Positions 1 through 8,020 of a stretch of 64,000 bases of DNA are shown piece by piece. Source of the DNA: Xenorhabdus cabanillasii (GTDB lineage Bacteria > Pseudomonadota > Gammaproteobacteria > Enterobacterales > Enterobacteriaceae); NCBI RefSeq assembly GCF_003386665.1, contig NZ_QTUB01000001.1, positions 3,844,001 through 3,908,000 on the forward strand, in the 5' to 3' direction. Each line of letters begins with the position of its first letter. Positions within the stretch are counted from its first letter, which is position 1. The position numbers were made by a program, and so were the translations under genes. Under the pieces are notes generated by a model. The model was not told where the DNA came from, searched no databases, and saw only the letters and a list, made by a program, of their open reading frames with translations.

Positions 1-85
1 TAGATGTGCGTAACGTGATGTACTGACAGGTCGTACCGGCTCACTGTGAACCTGGTAGAATACGTAGTCAATTAAGACTGTGATC

Positions 86-172
86 ATGATGAGGGCAGTG
101 AGTGCGGATTTTCATCAGGACTCTTTAGAAGCCGAATATATGTTTGCGACTACTTTTGTCAGAAAAAATTAG
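86..172 (+). CDS. small ORF upstream of the phage primase (possible remnant)
   Basis: A short frame beginning with two ATG codons encodes 28 residues (MMRAVSADFHQ... ending FVRKN) and overlaps the start of the primase in another frame. Small proteins ahead of the primase are usual in P4-like satellites, and I have the impression that this tail resembles Icd/Ash-type small satellite proteins, but that is memory only. It may be the last part of a longer gene that begins outside the window or was truncated. Confidence 0.25.
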   Translation: MMRAVSADFHQDSLEAEYMFATTFVRKN

Positions 173-2186
173 TCATCAACTTGATTTTGGTCGGTGTCCA
201 TATAGGTATTCATGGGCAAATCTGCTGCCTGCCTGTGGTATTGACGTTCCGGCAAAAGGTAAACATGGCGCTTGCCCTATTTGCGGTGGTACTGACCGTT
301 TTCACTTTATTGATGATCACCATCACGGTAACTGGCATTGTCGCCAGTGTGACACCCCCAACTACGGTGATGGGCTGGATTTGGTAGCAAGAACCCAAAA
401 GATTTCGATTACTGAGGCGGCGAAAATCATTGCCAATTCACTGGCATTGCCTCTGCCTGAACCCAAGCCCGCCAAAGAAAACCTGTACCCAATACAACCC
501 ATTGCCGACAGAGTGGCGGCACTGATGGCGCAAACTGTTGCCGGGCAATCACCCTATCTGACTGCAAAGGGGCTGCACTGCCCTAATCAGCGGCTGCTGT
601 CCGATAAATCAACCGTGTTAGTACTGACAACACTGGACAATAAAGTCACAGGGGCACAGATCATCAAACTGAATGGGGAGAAAAAATTGCTCACCGGCAG
701 TCAGAAGAAAGACGCGTTTATTGCTCTGTCAGCACCGGGAAATCATCCCGATACGGTGATCATTACCGAAGGTTACGCCACAGCACTCACGGTGAACCAA
801 CTCTGCAAAGGGACTATTCTGGCCGCTCTGGATGCGGGTAATTTATCCTCCGTTGCTCAATCAGTCAGGGAACGCTGGCCGGACACGAAAATCATTATTG
901 CCGCAGATAATGACTGGCATCATTCCGCTGAGTTGGATGGGAACAGTAAACCGAAAGCGAATACCGGCAAAAGTTCGGCAGAAAAAGCCGCTCTTGCAGT
1001 TAATGGCTGGGTCACATTGCCACCGACAGAGCATAAAGCCGACTGGGATGATTATCGCCAGCAATACGGTATTGAAGCAGCAAAGCAGACATTCAGTAAC
1101 GGGTTGTATCAGGCAGGGAAACCAATGAACCATCATGCAATAGAAAACCATTGTTATGACAATGTCGAAAGCATTTATCCAAAGCGCAAAACAAAGTTAC
1201 CGCTGTCAGTGGGTTCGGCAGGATTTGATGCTCAGTTAGACTACGTGGTTAAAGGTATTATTCCGGCGCATTCCCTGTGCAGCATTTACGGCGCGAGCGG
1301 ATCATATAAGAGTTTTCTGGCGGGAGCTTGGGGCTGTCATATTGCCACGGGTAAAGTGTGGGCAGGTAAACAGGTTGCTCAGGGTTCCGTGCTGTATGTT
1401 GTTGGTGAAGGTGGGATCGGCGTGCCACGGCGCATCAAAGCATGGGAAATCGTTAATGGTCAGGCTGTTGAAAATATGTATCTGATCAATACGCCAGTCT
1501 TTCCGGCCTCGCCCGCCGGAGTGCATGAACTAGTGATTGCTGCCCAACAGGTTGAATCTGAAACAGGTCAGCCGGTACGCCTGATTATTCTGGATACCCT
1601 CGCCCGCTGTTTTGGCGGAGCTGATGAGAATGACTCCAAAGATATGGGTGCGTTCGTCCGGGGCTGTGACGAGCTGAAAGCCAAAACCGGGGCAAGCATT
1701 CTGGTTGTTCACCATTCCGGCAAAGACGAAAGCAAAGGTGCAAGGGGTTCCAGTGCGTTTCGGGCTGCGCTGGATGTTGAATACCGGATCAACCGGGAGG
1801 GGAAAAAAGGCGGTGCGCTGGTTATCACCTGCACCAAAATGAAAGATGCCGAAGAACCTGAAACCCAAGCCTATGACCTGCGCGTAGTGGAACTCTTTAC
1901 CGATAAAGACGGTGAGGATATTACGTCACTAGCTCTGATTGACAGGCTGCGCGATCCGGTTGAAGAGGAAGAGATCGGACTCATCGCCAATAAAACCGAT
2001 AACCACACGGCATTGTGGCAGTGTATACGTTCACGCACTGCCCTGAAAGAATCCTGTTCCATTGCTCTTGTGCGTGATGATTTAAAGGCTATGGGGGTAA
2101 ATGTGAAGAATTTCAGCCGCTGGTTAACCAAGTTAGAGCATGACGGGCTGATTACCCGGAAACGGGCAGGAACTGACCCTTGTTAA
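144..2186 (+). CDS. P4-type primase/helicase (zinc, TOPRIM, RepA-like ATPase)
   Basis: A 680-residue replication protein of a phage satellite or prophage, expected to prime and unwind DNA. An N-terminal zinc finger has Cys44, Cys47 (CPICGG), Cys66 and Cys69. A TOPRIM-like domain follows, with Glu209 in ITEGYATAL and an acidic patch ADND near 254-257. The C-terminal half is a RepA/RecA-like ATPase with Walker A GASGSYKS (383-390) and Walker B LIILD ending at Asp484, then VHHSGKDESKGARGSSAF. The 144 start is a TTG. It is the only start just ahead of the zinc finger, so the true N-terminus is uncertain, and an overlapping short frame precedes it. A repeat array follows the gene directly, as expected for a replication protein acting near its origin. 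Confidence 0.85.
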   Translation: MRLLLSEKISHQLDFGRCPYRYSWANLLPACGIDVPAKGKHGACPICGGTDRFHFIDDHHHGNWHCRQCDTPNYGDGLDLVARTQKISITEAAKIIANSLALPLPEPKPAKENLYPIQPIADRVAALMAQTVAGQSPYLTAKGLHCPNQRLLSDKSTVLVLTTLDNKVTGAQIIKLNGEKKLLTGSQKKDAFIALSAPGNHPDTVIITEGYATALTVNQLCKGTILAALDAGNLSSVAQSVRERWPDTKIIIAADNDWHHSAELDGNSKPKANTGKSSAEKAALAVNGWVTLPPTEHKADWDDYRQQYGIEAAKQTFSNGLYQAGKPMNHHAIENHCYDNVESIYPKRKTKLPLSVGSAGFDAQLDYVVKGIIPAHSLCSIYGASGSYKSFLAGAWGCHIATGKVWAGKQVAQGSVLYVVGEGGIGVPRRIKAWEIVNGQAVENMYLINTPVFPASPAGVHELVIAAQQVESETGQPVRLIILDTLARCFGGADENDSKDMGAFVRGCDELKAKTGASILVVHHSGKDESKGARGSSAFRAALDVEYRINREGKKGGALVITCTKMKDAEEPETQAYDLRVVELFTDKDGEDITSLALIDRLRDPVEEEEIGLIANKTDNHTALWQCIRSRTALKESCSIALVRDDLKAMGVNVKNFSRWLTKLEHDGLITRKRAGTDPC

Positions 2187-2208
2187 CCAGAACAATGAAG
2201 ATTAAAAA

Positions 2209-2403
2209 GTGAGTCAGAAAGTGAGGTGCTGTGAGGAAATGGAATTTGCACCTCACCGTATTCCTCACTTTTCTCGCCTATATACGTAAAAAGTGAGGAA
2301 TACAAAAGATATTGATTTTTAAGGATAGATAAATCTCAATTCCTCACCTGTTTTTGCAGTGAGGAAAATAAAAAATGAGGAGAAAAATGAGGAACAGGTG
2401 AGG
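2209..2403. repeat. GTGAGG iteron-like repeat array
   Basis: Right after the primase gene the hexamer GTGAGG (or ATGAGG) occurs many times. Direct copies lie at 2221, 2231, 2293, 2359, 2375, 2387 and 2398, and inverted copies (CCTCAC) at 2251, 2262 and 2342. Several extend to GTGAGGAA. In phage P4 the alpha protein binds short iterated sequences at ori and crr, so this could be the cognate replication region. That link is inference. Confidence 0.5.
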
Positions 2404-2440
2404 CGTTAATCTCTTTGCTGGCAGGAATTTTTTTCAGATC

Positions 2441-2480
2441 TCCGTGTAACCGGGTTAATGTATTAGCCCGGTTACACGGA
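2441..2480. repeat. perfect 14-bp dyad
   Basis: TCCGTGTAACCGGG (2441-2454) is exactly inverted at 2467-2480 around a 12-nt loop that can itself partly pair. There is no T-run on either side, so a standard rho-independent terminator is unlikely. It lies between the repeat array and the next gene, so a structural role for the mobile element (origin, cos-like or recombination site) is possible but not shown. Confidence 0.5.
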
Positions 2481-2556
2481 GAAGACAAGCGCAGCGCGTC
2501 AGTGATACCCTAAAAATTAGCGTCTAACTATCAAGAGAAAAACTCAAAGTGGTCGT

Positions 2557-3261
2557 TTACCACTCTCCGTAAGGGTACTTTTTCCCTTTTATAAAGTTTT
2601 TGATACGTTCAGAATATTCACCATAACCATCAGGATGGTTTGTTTTGTCCCGGCAAATCGTCATGTTATCACCGTAAACCGATTCACCCGTGGCCACTAA
2701 GATATTATCACCATTGTTTTTATCATAGCCCCGTAACCAAGCCTTGGCAGTTCCGCCGGGGGCTAATCCGATAAAAATTCTATCTCGATAGAATATACGA
2801 TCTTTAACTAAGTGCCCAGCAGAAGGCTCACGCATCAGTTGTCTTACATCTGGTGTGAATTTAAACAGTGTTTGATAGGATTTTTTATCAATCACTGAAT
2901 CCCAACAAACTGTCAATGATAGGGGCAAGGCTTCACCATGGTTTTTAATAACATCGGATACTCCTCCAACACGTTTATTCCAGGTGTTTACACTTCTATA
3001 ATCTGAATTAGCACCATCATTCATAAATTTTTGTACAATATAATTATCTTCATCCAAAAACTGGACAAAACTAATACTGGCGGGGAAATATTCTGGGGTA
3101 ATAATTTGAAATCTCCATTTATCATAAGGCAGCGGTTCACTATTGCGTACAATGGGTTTGTAAGTCACTACCCGCTTTCCGGACGGATAAGAGTGAGAAG
3201 CGGTTAATCCCAATATCATGCCTGAGCAAAGTAACAACGCTAATGTTTTTTTGTTTCTCAT
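2557..3261 (-). CDS. DUF2931 family secreted protein
   Basis: A 234-residue protein with an N-terminal hydrophobic segment (LALLLCSGMILGL) that looks like a signal peptide; there is no convincing lipobox. The pattern LPYDKWRFQIITPEYFP near the start, VCWDSVIDKKSYQT in the middle and GLAPGGTAKAWLRG towards the end are those I associate with the DUF2931 family, which is often found next to T6SS effector genes. The start codon overlaps the stop of the upstream fragment (ATGA), pointing to translational coupling. Function unknown; a periplasmic immunity or accessory role is inference from context. Confidence 0.7.
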   Translation of the reverse strand: MRNKKTLALLLCSGMILGLTASHSYPSGKRVVTYKPIVRNSEPLPYDKWRFQIITPEYFPASISFVQFLDEDNYIVQKFMNDGANSDYRSVNTWNKRVGGVSDVIKNHGEALPLSLTVCWDSVIDKKSYQTLFKFTPDVRQLMREPSAGHLVKDRIFYRDRIFIGLAPGGTAKAWLRGYDKNNGDNILVATGESVYGDNMTICRDKTNHPDGYGEYSERIKNFIKGKKYPYGEW

Positions 3262-3467
3262 TCTGAAATATCCTTGCCATTATTATCAAAAATAGTTCTA
3301 CGCCAATTACTATTAGGACGATTCGCATAAGCAATTTCCGCCGGAAAAATATCCCCTTGCATTTTATTATCTTTTGTTTTTGTATTTTTCCAGTTTGCTG
3401 AAAAGTGAGTATATTTAGCCCCTATCAATGTCAGTTCTTCCTGAGTAAAATGCTCAGGTTTCTGCCC
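3258..3467 (-). pseudogene. C-terminal fragment of a probable T6SS effector gene
   Basis: An open frame with no start encodes about 69 residues (QKPEHFTQEELTLIGAKYT... ending FDNNGKDISE). It is preceded directly by an in-frame stop at 3468-3470, so only the tail of a larger gene survives. The pieces IGAKYTHFSANWK and FPAEIAYANRP look like the C-terminus of large effector proteins; I think of Tle1/DUF2235 phospholipases, with moderate to low certainty. Its stop overlaps the DUF2931 start, the arrangement of an effector followed by an accessory or immunity gene. Confidence 0.55.
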
Positions 3468-3542
3468 CTACCAGAGTACAGTTTAGATTTTTATTTTAAA
3501 TAAGGAGAAAAATAAAAGTGGGCTAATTTTCCATGATAATCA

Positions 3543-3567
3543 AATCCGCCAACAAAATTGGCGGATT
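3543..3567 (-). terminator. 10-bp inverted repeat, terminator-like
   Basis: AATCCGCCAA and TTGGCGGATT form a perfect 10-bp stem around a 5-nt loop, about 60 bases beyond the stop of the minus-strand gene at 3625-4050. No strong T-run follows, so termination is plausible rather than sure. Confidence 0.4.
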
Positions 3568-3624
3568 GTAATTAATTATCTGCTCATAAAAAACAAGCTC
3601 TCTTTGACGGTCAGTTCATATCAA

Positions 3625-4050
3625 CTATTTCCAAATACAATCATCTAATTTTTCATCATACACATCTTCAATTTCTACAAAGTCAACTCGTCTACCTTTT
3701 TTATTTTTATATATTAAACCAGAGTAGAATGTTCCTTGTGAAAGAACCGTATAAGTTCCATTGGCTTCCCCTTTAATCATCTCATTCCATACCGTTGTAT
3801 CAATAGATGGCCTAGTTTCGCTTAATATTATATCATCTTTAACAAAAACAATCGGTATAGCACTATCAGATTTCTCATACTTAACATAACCAAGATAGGC
3901 CTTATCTTTTTTTGAATATAGAGTGACATATTTTATATTTATCGGCCTTTTGCCTTTATCCGTATAACAAGTAACTGAAATAGATAATTCGGACGCAAAA
4001 ACATTGGAAGACAATATGATAAATATCAAAAAAATAATTTTTTTAACCAT
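3625..4050 (-). CDS. small exported protein of unknown function
   Basis: A 141-residue, Lys- and Ile-rich protein with a clear signal peptide (KKIIFLIFIILSSNVFA, cleavage likely after FA). The mature part is mostly beta-strand-like and has two cysteines (CYT near the start, CIWK at the end) that could form a disulphide in the periplasm. It starts one base after the stop of the upstream effector-like fragment. Position after an effector fragment, small size and export fit an immunity protein against a periplasmic effector, but no family is recognised. Confidence 0.55.
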   Translation of the reverse strand: MVKKIIFLIFIILSSNVFASELSISVTCYTDKGKRPINIKYVTLYSKKDKAYLGYVKYEKSDSAIPIVFVKDDIILSETRPSIDTTVWNEMIKGEANGTYTVLSQGTFYSGLIYKNKKGRRVDFVEIEDVYDEKLDDCIWK

Positions 4051-4051
4051 T

Positions 4052-4363
4052 TTAATTTCCTCTTCTTTCTCTGTTTTCCCTTTCTACGTTTTCTCTTATT
4101 CTATCTTCTCTACCTTCCTCTCGCCTCAGTGCTGCGATTCGCCTGTTTATATAATTGGGAACATCACGTTTTCTTATTCCGTATATGTTTTTATCCAACT
4201 GGTTAGTTGGAAAAGGATTTGCAGTGAGTAATTCCAATGCTCTTTCATAGCCACTCAAAGCCTTATCTCTGTTTTTGACAGGTCCCCTTTGTGCTGTATC
4301 AGGATCATGCCAGAGTCCCCATGCAAAAGAATTAATTTTGTTATCATAGATAGAACTGCTAAA
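4052..4363 (-). pseudogene. C-terminal fragment of a gene broken by IS630
   Basis: The open frame runs from the IS630 edge (codon TTT at 4361-4363) to a stop at 4052. It encodes about 100 residues including SSSIYDNKINSFAWGLWHD, NPFPTNQLDKNIYGIRKR and an Arg/Glu-rich helical tail (REDRIRENVERENRERRGN). It has no plausible start, as the ATG at 4258 lies well inside conserved-looking sequence. The gene on the far side of the IS ends at the same TA target, but its frame is offset by one base from this one. So either one gene was split and also frameshifted, or the insertion involved a small change. Confidence 0.55.
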
Positions 4364-4365
4364 TA

Positions 4366-5507
4366 GTTTGTCATAATGGTGAGACTCTTATATTTCTCAT
4401 TGCTTTCCAAGCCATTAACGAAGCCCTTTTCAAAAAAATTTTCACATTACGAATAAGCTGCCACATAAATTGGCAACAATGATTGCGTGTCACCGTTTCA
4501 TGAAGTGATTGCCATAACCGTTCTATTTTGTTTAACCAAGGCGAGTAGACCGGAAGAAAGAGAAGCGTCACAGTGGGATTATTCGACAGCCATTCTCTGA
4601 CCTTTTTACTTTTATGGATACCGTAATTATCTAAAATCACGCTCAGCGTTTCTGCATCACGATATGCGCGTTTCAATGCTTCTAACATTTTGATAAATAA
4701 ATCTGAGTTTTTCCTCGTGTAACCCGTAGATACGACCTTTCTTGTTTGGGCATCAAGGCAACCGGCAAAATAATATTTTTGATTTTGACCCGGTGTCACA
4801 ATCCGTTTCTGCTGACCTTTAAAGTACCAGTCAGCGCCAATTTTAGGGTTAAAATCAATATCCACTTCATCTTCATAAACAACGGGGTGTTTCTCTGAAG
4901 CCCGTGAAAGTGCCTCAACAATACGCGCCATTTTTTCGTCATATTCGGGATCCGGTTGTTTTAATGTCGGTGCCGCCCGCCGCCAGACAATGCCTTGTTT
5001 GCAGAAGTAACGGTAAAGTGTGCTGATGGAAAGTGCAATATGCAGATATTTTCTGAGTAAAAACACAAAAAATGCAAGACTCCAACGAGAACCGATATAG
5101 CCAAACTGTTGGGGAGCGTGCTCTAAAAAATAATAGAAGAGAGGCAGATAACGGGCTAAATGCCACTGAATATGACGCCCCGCGGGTAAGCTCTGCAAGC
5201 CGGCCCATCCTTGTTCTCTAAACTTTTTCAGCCAACGCCAAACGGAAGATTCGGCGCAGCAAAGTATCCCAGCGACTTGAGGAACAGAATGTGTTTTGCA
5301 CAGTAGAAGTATCCCCATGATCCGGCGTGCATAATTTTTATCAGGTGTTTTTTGAACGATTTTTTTCATCTGCCGCCGTTCATTTCGGGAAGTGGGTGGT
5401 ATGATAAGCATAACTCGATCCTTTTTTCTGTGATTTTGCGTTTTGGGAACAAAAATTTCGCAAATTTAGGATCGAGTTTCTTTGAGACTCCTGCCATTTT
5501 GAAAAGC
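4366..5507 (-). mobile_element. IS630-family insertion sequence (complete)
   Basis: The element lies between TA dinucleotides at 4364-4365 and 5508-5509, the expected TA target duplication of IS630/Tc1 elements. The ends are imperfect inverted repeats: GTTTGTCATAATGG with GAGACTC at one end and GCTTTTCAAAATGG with GAGTCTC at the other. It holds one intact transposase gene and interrupts a T6SS cargo gene. Confidence 0.8.
4371..5411 (-). CDS. IS630 family transposase
   Basis: 346 residues. An N-terminal helix-turn-helix region (VPQVAGILCCAESSVWRWLKK, about 42-62) is followed by the DDE catalytic domain: VVYEDEVDIDFNP (first Asp), VILDNYGIHKSK (second Asp) and LNKIERLWQSL (Glu). It spans almost the whole element and ends a few bases inside the terminal repeat. 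Full length for the family, so probably active. Confidence 0.88.
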   Translation of the reverse strand: MLIIPPTSRNERRQMKKIVQKTPDKNYARRIMGILLLCKTHSVPQVAGILCCAESSVWRWLKKFREQGWAGLQSLPAGRHIQWHLARYLPLFYYFLEHAPQQFGYIGSRWSLAFFVFLLRKYLHIALSISTLYRYFCKQGIVWRRAAPTLKQPDPEYDEKMARIVEALSRASEKHPVVYEDEVDIDFNPKIGADWYFKGQQKRIVTPGQNQKYYFAGCLDAQTRKVVSTGYTRKNSDLFIKMLEALKRAYRDAETLSVILDNYGIHKSKKVREWLSNNPTVTLLFLPVYSPWLNKIERLWQSLHETVTRNHCCQFMWQLIRNVKIFLKRASLMAWKAMRNIRVSPL

Positions 5508-6559
5508 TATTTAGTAAATTCGAATATTTCATCTTCTAACAATTGATTAAGATGGTCAGCTTTCAATACCCTGATTGCTGTTCTTAGTTTATTTAACCTA
5601 TCAGTATAACCTGTGAATCCCCCATTGATAATAGCAGTCACTTTGTTAAAATCGTCACGCCTAGCAGAGTTAAAAGCTCTGGCATGTATTTTATAAAACC
5701 AAAATGCTGATTTCACACTATGTGGTGAAGACAATAACTTATCCCGATCTTCAGCAGAGGAAGTTACGTCTTCATTAATGTAATTGCCGTACTCTACATA
5801 GTTAGTTCTGAATGTTAGTTGTATGAATCCTCGACCATACCAAGGGTTATATGCTTTTCTTTCTCCTCCATCTTCTTTCAAGGTTCGTAACCCTCCACTT
5901 TCATGGCATACCTGTGCAAAAAAATGAGCCTTACCTCTGCATGTAGTAATACCAAAATCCTTAAATCCATCATTAAATGCATTTAAATTGGCTTCAAGTA
6001 CTGATTGTTGTGCTAGGGGTGCTATCTCTTGTAGTTCAGCTAAAGTAATGTCTCTATCACATGCACATCCATGAATCACCCTCATTTCCAGCACATGCCG
6101 TCGCTTGAGTTGGTGGGTTGACAATCCCTGTAAGGTCGAGCCACGGAAATGTTCTGAGTTCTGTAATTCCTGCTCTTGCCACCCGCTAATTGTAGGATAC
6201 CCATCACTAAGCATACCCAATGTGGTGTATTGATATCCATGCCCGTCCAATATAGCCGTTGGCTTAACATGGGAATTGGCTTCGCCGGTTTGCTGACGAG
6301 GTGTCCGTTTGACAATTTCATCCGCCAGTGGTTGTGCTGGTATGGATAAGATGACTGGCATTGGTGGAAGGTCTTCTTCGCGTAATAAACCCTTTCCATC
6401 CGTTGTCCCCGTCCGCTCAATACTTGGATTCAGTCGGCTTTTCAATTTATAAGGTATCCCCGCCAGCGGTTCTCCCTGCTCATCCACAAGCTGAAATTCA
6501 ACCCACTGTTTCAATATATTTGGGCAATTAATGCAATCCGTTTGTTCTAACTGACTCAT
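5507..6559 (-). CDS. GH19/chitinase-like T6SS cargo protein, 3' end truncated by IS630
   Basis: 350 residues. The first ~110 form a beta-rich VgrG-cargo-type domain (KQWVEFQLVDEQGEPLAGI), then a linker. From about residue 170 comes a GH19/COG3179 chitinase-like fold: ITLAELQEIAPLA, FFAQVCHESGGLRTLKED (catalytic Glu in HESGG), YGRGFIQLTFRTNYVEYG and INGGFTGYTDRL. Such enzymes cut peptidoglycan or chitin, and beside a DUF4123 gene the likely role is an antibacterial cell-wall effector. The stop TAG at 5507-5509 is made of the target TA plus the first base of the IS, so the natural C-terminus is lost. The catalytic domain appears complete, so some activity may remain. Confidence 0.75.
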   Translation of the reverse strand: MSQLEQTDCINCPNILKQWVEFQLVDEQGEPLAGIPYKLKSRLNPSIERTGTTDGKGLLREEDLPPMPVILSIPAQPLADEIVKRTPRQQTGEANSHVKPTAILDGHGYQYTTLGMLSDGYPTISGWQEQELQNSEHFRGSTLQGLSTHQLKRRHVLEMRVIHGCACDRDITLAELQEIAPLAQQSVLEANLNAFNDGFKDFGITTCRGKAHFFAQVCHESGGLRTLKEDGGERKAYNPWYGRGFIQLTFRTNYVEYGNYINEDVTSSAEDRDKLLSSPHSVKSAFWFYKIHARAFNSARRDDFNKVTAIINGGFTGYTDRLNKLRTAIRVLKADHLNQLLEDEIFEFTK

Positions 6560-6580
6560 TCTTTTCTTCCTAAATTAATC

Positions 6581-7363
6581 TTAAATTTCCTTGCTAAACG
6601 CAACCTGCGGGTTATCGGCAATAAAGCGTTCAGCGGTAAGTTTGTTCAAGTTCTGTTTTTCATCTCTCGCCTGCTTCAGCCACACCACAAGACTGTTTTG
6701 CAATTGTCCTTCTGGTTCATCCAGTTTCAGCGCCAATTCGGGGTTTTCCTCCCAAAGCTGACAACTTAAGGAGTAGGCCAGATTCTTGAGGGCGGTATCG
6801 GTTGAGTAACGGGCTTCAATCAGGTGATCACCCAGCACAAATAAATTTTCTGTTAATACCTGAGGACAGTTTTCCGGCCGGTAATAGCAATACGGTTCGG
6901 GCGTATCGATCATCAGTTCATTAACCGGAGTTAAGAGTTCACGCCAGTCACCGGGCTGTAGAGCTGGCAGCAGGGGCGTGAAAACACGGTTATCCATCAG
7001 ACGCAAAACCACCACTTGCCCACGCAGTAAAACCTGCTGATGTAAACGCCAGTGTTCTAACTGAAATGACCACGGTAACGTACTGCGATAGCCCCAACCC
7101 CAACTGGCATCGCTGAATGCGTGTTGATCCAGCAGTAAAGCCAGTTCCGACAGGCAATTGGCTTTGGGTTGAATCAGCCACGGGCTTTGTTCCAGCATGG
7201 CTTTCATTGGTGTACCGCTGTAGAGCGGAAATGCCTGCTCTGTCCAGCCGTTGAGGTAAAAGAGCTGGACGGGGTTCGGTTTCGCCAGACTGTTGACCAG
7301 AAAATAACACTCTCCTTTGTCCTGATGTGACAGCCAGTTTTTCCAATTGCTCGATTCCATCAT
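6581..7363 (-). CDS. DUF4123 domain T6SS adaptor/chaperone
   Basis: About 260 residues from the double ATG at 7363/7360, chosen because family proteins begin just before this point and the upstream gene fragment stops here with an overlapping TGA. Features are YFLVNSLAKPNP, LFYLNGW, LYSGTP, SPWLIQP, WGWGYRS and PLLPALQPGDWRELLTP, which I match to DUF4123 (Tap-1/TEC family). These adaptors load an effector onto the VgrG spike. It sits 21 bases ahead of the GH19-type effector, its presumed client. The ORF extends further upstream to 7471, but that part reads through the tail of another gene and the IS3 remnant. Confidence 0.78.
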   Translation of the reverse strand: MMESSNWKNWLSHQDKGECYFLVNSLAKPNPVQLFYLNGWTEQAFPLYSGTPMKAMLEQSPWLIQPKANCLSELALLLDQHAFSDASWGWGYRSTLPWSFQLEHWRLHQQVLLRGQVVVLRLMDNRVFTPLLPALQPGDWRELLTPVNELMIDTPEPYCYYRPENCPQVLTENLFVLGDHLIEARYSTDTALKNLAYSLSCQLWEENPELALKLDEPEGQLQNSLVVWLKQARDEKQNLNKLTAERFIADNPQVAFSKEI

Positions 7364-7437
7364 TCTTCTTCTGCTCCCGTGATAACCCAGTTTTCCTCTT
7401 GCTGGGGTCGGTTCCGGCTGGGGGCGAAATGACCCCC
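7360..7437 (-). pseudogene. C-terminal fragment ending at the DUF4123 start
   Basis: A frame with no start encodes LGGHFAPSRNRPQQEENW and then VITGAEEE, with its TGA overlapping the ATG of the DUF4123 gene. It is cut off at 7437 by the IS3 remnant. Position suggests the tail of a vgrG- or PAAR-like gene that fed this adaptor-effector pair; the family is not identifiable from so little. Confidence 0.4.
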
Positions 7438-7903
7438 TAATAGGTACTGCGAGACACCTGAAACGCCTCACATAATTCCCTGACGGGCCATCGGGGGCTC
7501 AACCGTGTGATTAACGCATAGCATGCCTGCGTATCTCGCTCATCAACACGGCCGCCTGCTTTAGGATTTCTTTTTCCATTTCGAGGCGTTTGACCTGTTT
7601 GGCTAAGGTCTGTATCTGCTGCTGTTCGGGCGTGAGTGCCCGGCCGACAGGGGTGACACCCTGCTTTTCGGCCCGGTATTGGCGCACCCATTTTCCCAGG
7701 GTACTGGTATTGATCCCCAGTGAACGGGCGACATCGATAATCCGCAGTTGATGGAGAACAACCTGTTGAACGGCTTCCAGCTTAAATTCTGCGGAATAAT
7801 GGTGTTTGGTGGGATTGAGTTTCATTGTCATACCTCATCGTGAGCGTCATAAACTTAACAGGATTTTGAGGTGTATGGATTTAGTATACCTCTACAATGT
7901 CCA
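7438..7903 (-). mobile_element. IS3-family remnant (truncated)
   Basis: It contains a full orfA and the first ~28 codons of orfB (CYALITRLSPRWPVRELCEA... in the next frame), then breaks off at a TAG near 7438. The outer end is probably near 7903 (tggacattgtagaggtatac read on the minus strand). The catalytic orfB is missing, so the copy cannot transpose on its own. It marks the left edge of the inserted metabolic operon. Confidence 0.75.
7511..7831 (-). CDS. IS3 family transposase OrfA
   Basis: 106 residues. An HTH_8-type DNA-binding domain (YSAEFKLEAVQQVVLHQ, then IIDVARSLGINTSTLGKWV) is followed by a leucine-zipper-like coiled coil (IQTLAKQVKRLEMEKEILKQ). In IS3 elements OrfA is normally fused to OrfB by a -1 frameshift; here OrfB is truncated. 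Confidence 0.85.
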   Translation of the reverse strand: MTMKLNPTKHHYSAEFKLEAVQQVVLHQLRIIDVARSLGINTSTLGKWVRQYRAEKQGVTPVGRALTPEQQQIQTLAKQVKRLEMEKEILKQAAVLMSEIRRHAMR

Positions 7904-8020
7904 CCGGGTTGATAAAGCCAGAACATCACTTACCCCCCTATTGTGATGCTCTTCAGTTGCTAGGGAGCAGGTATACTGAAACGACGGTATACATTCTCCT
8001 ATAATTTATTGGTTTTATGT

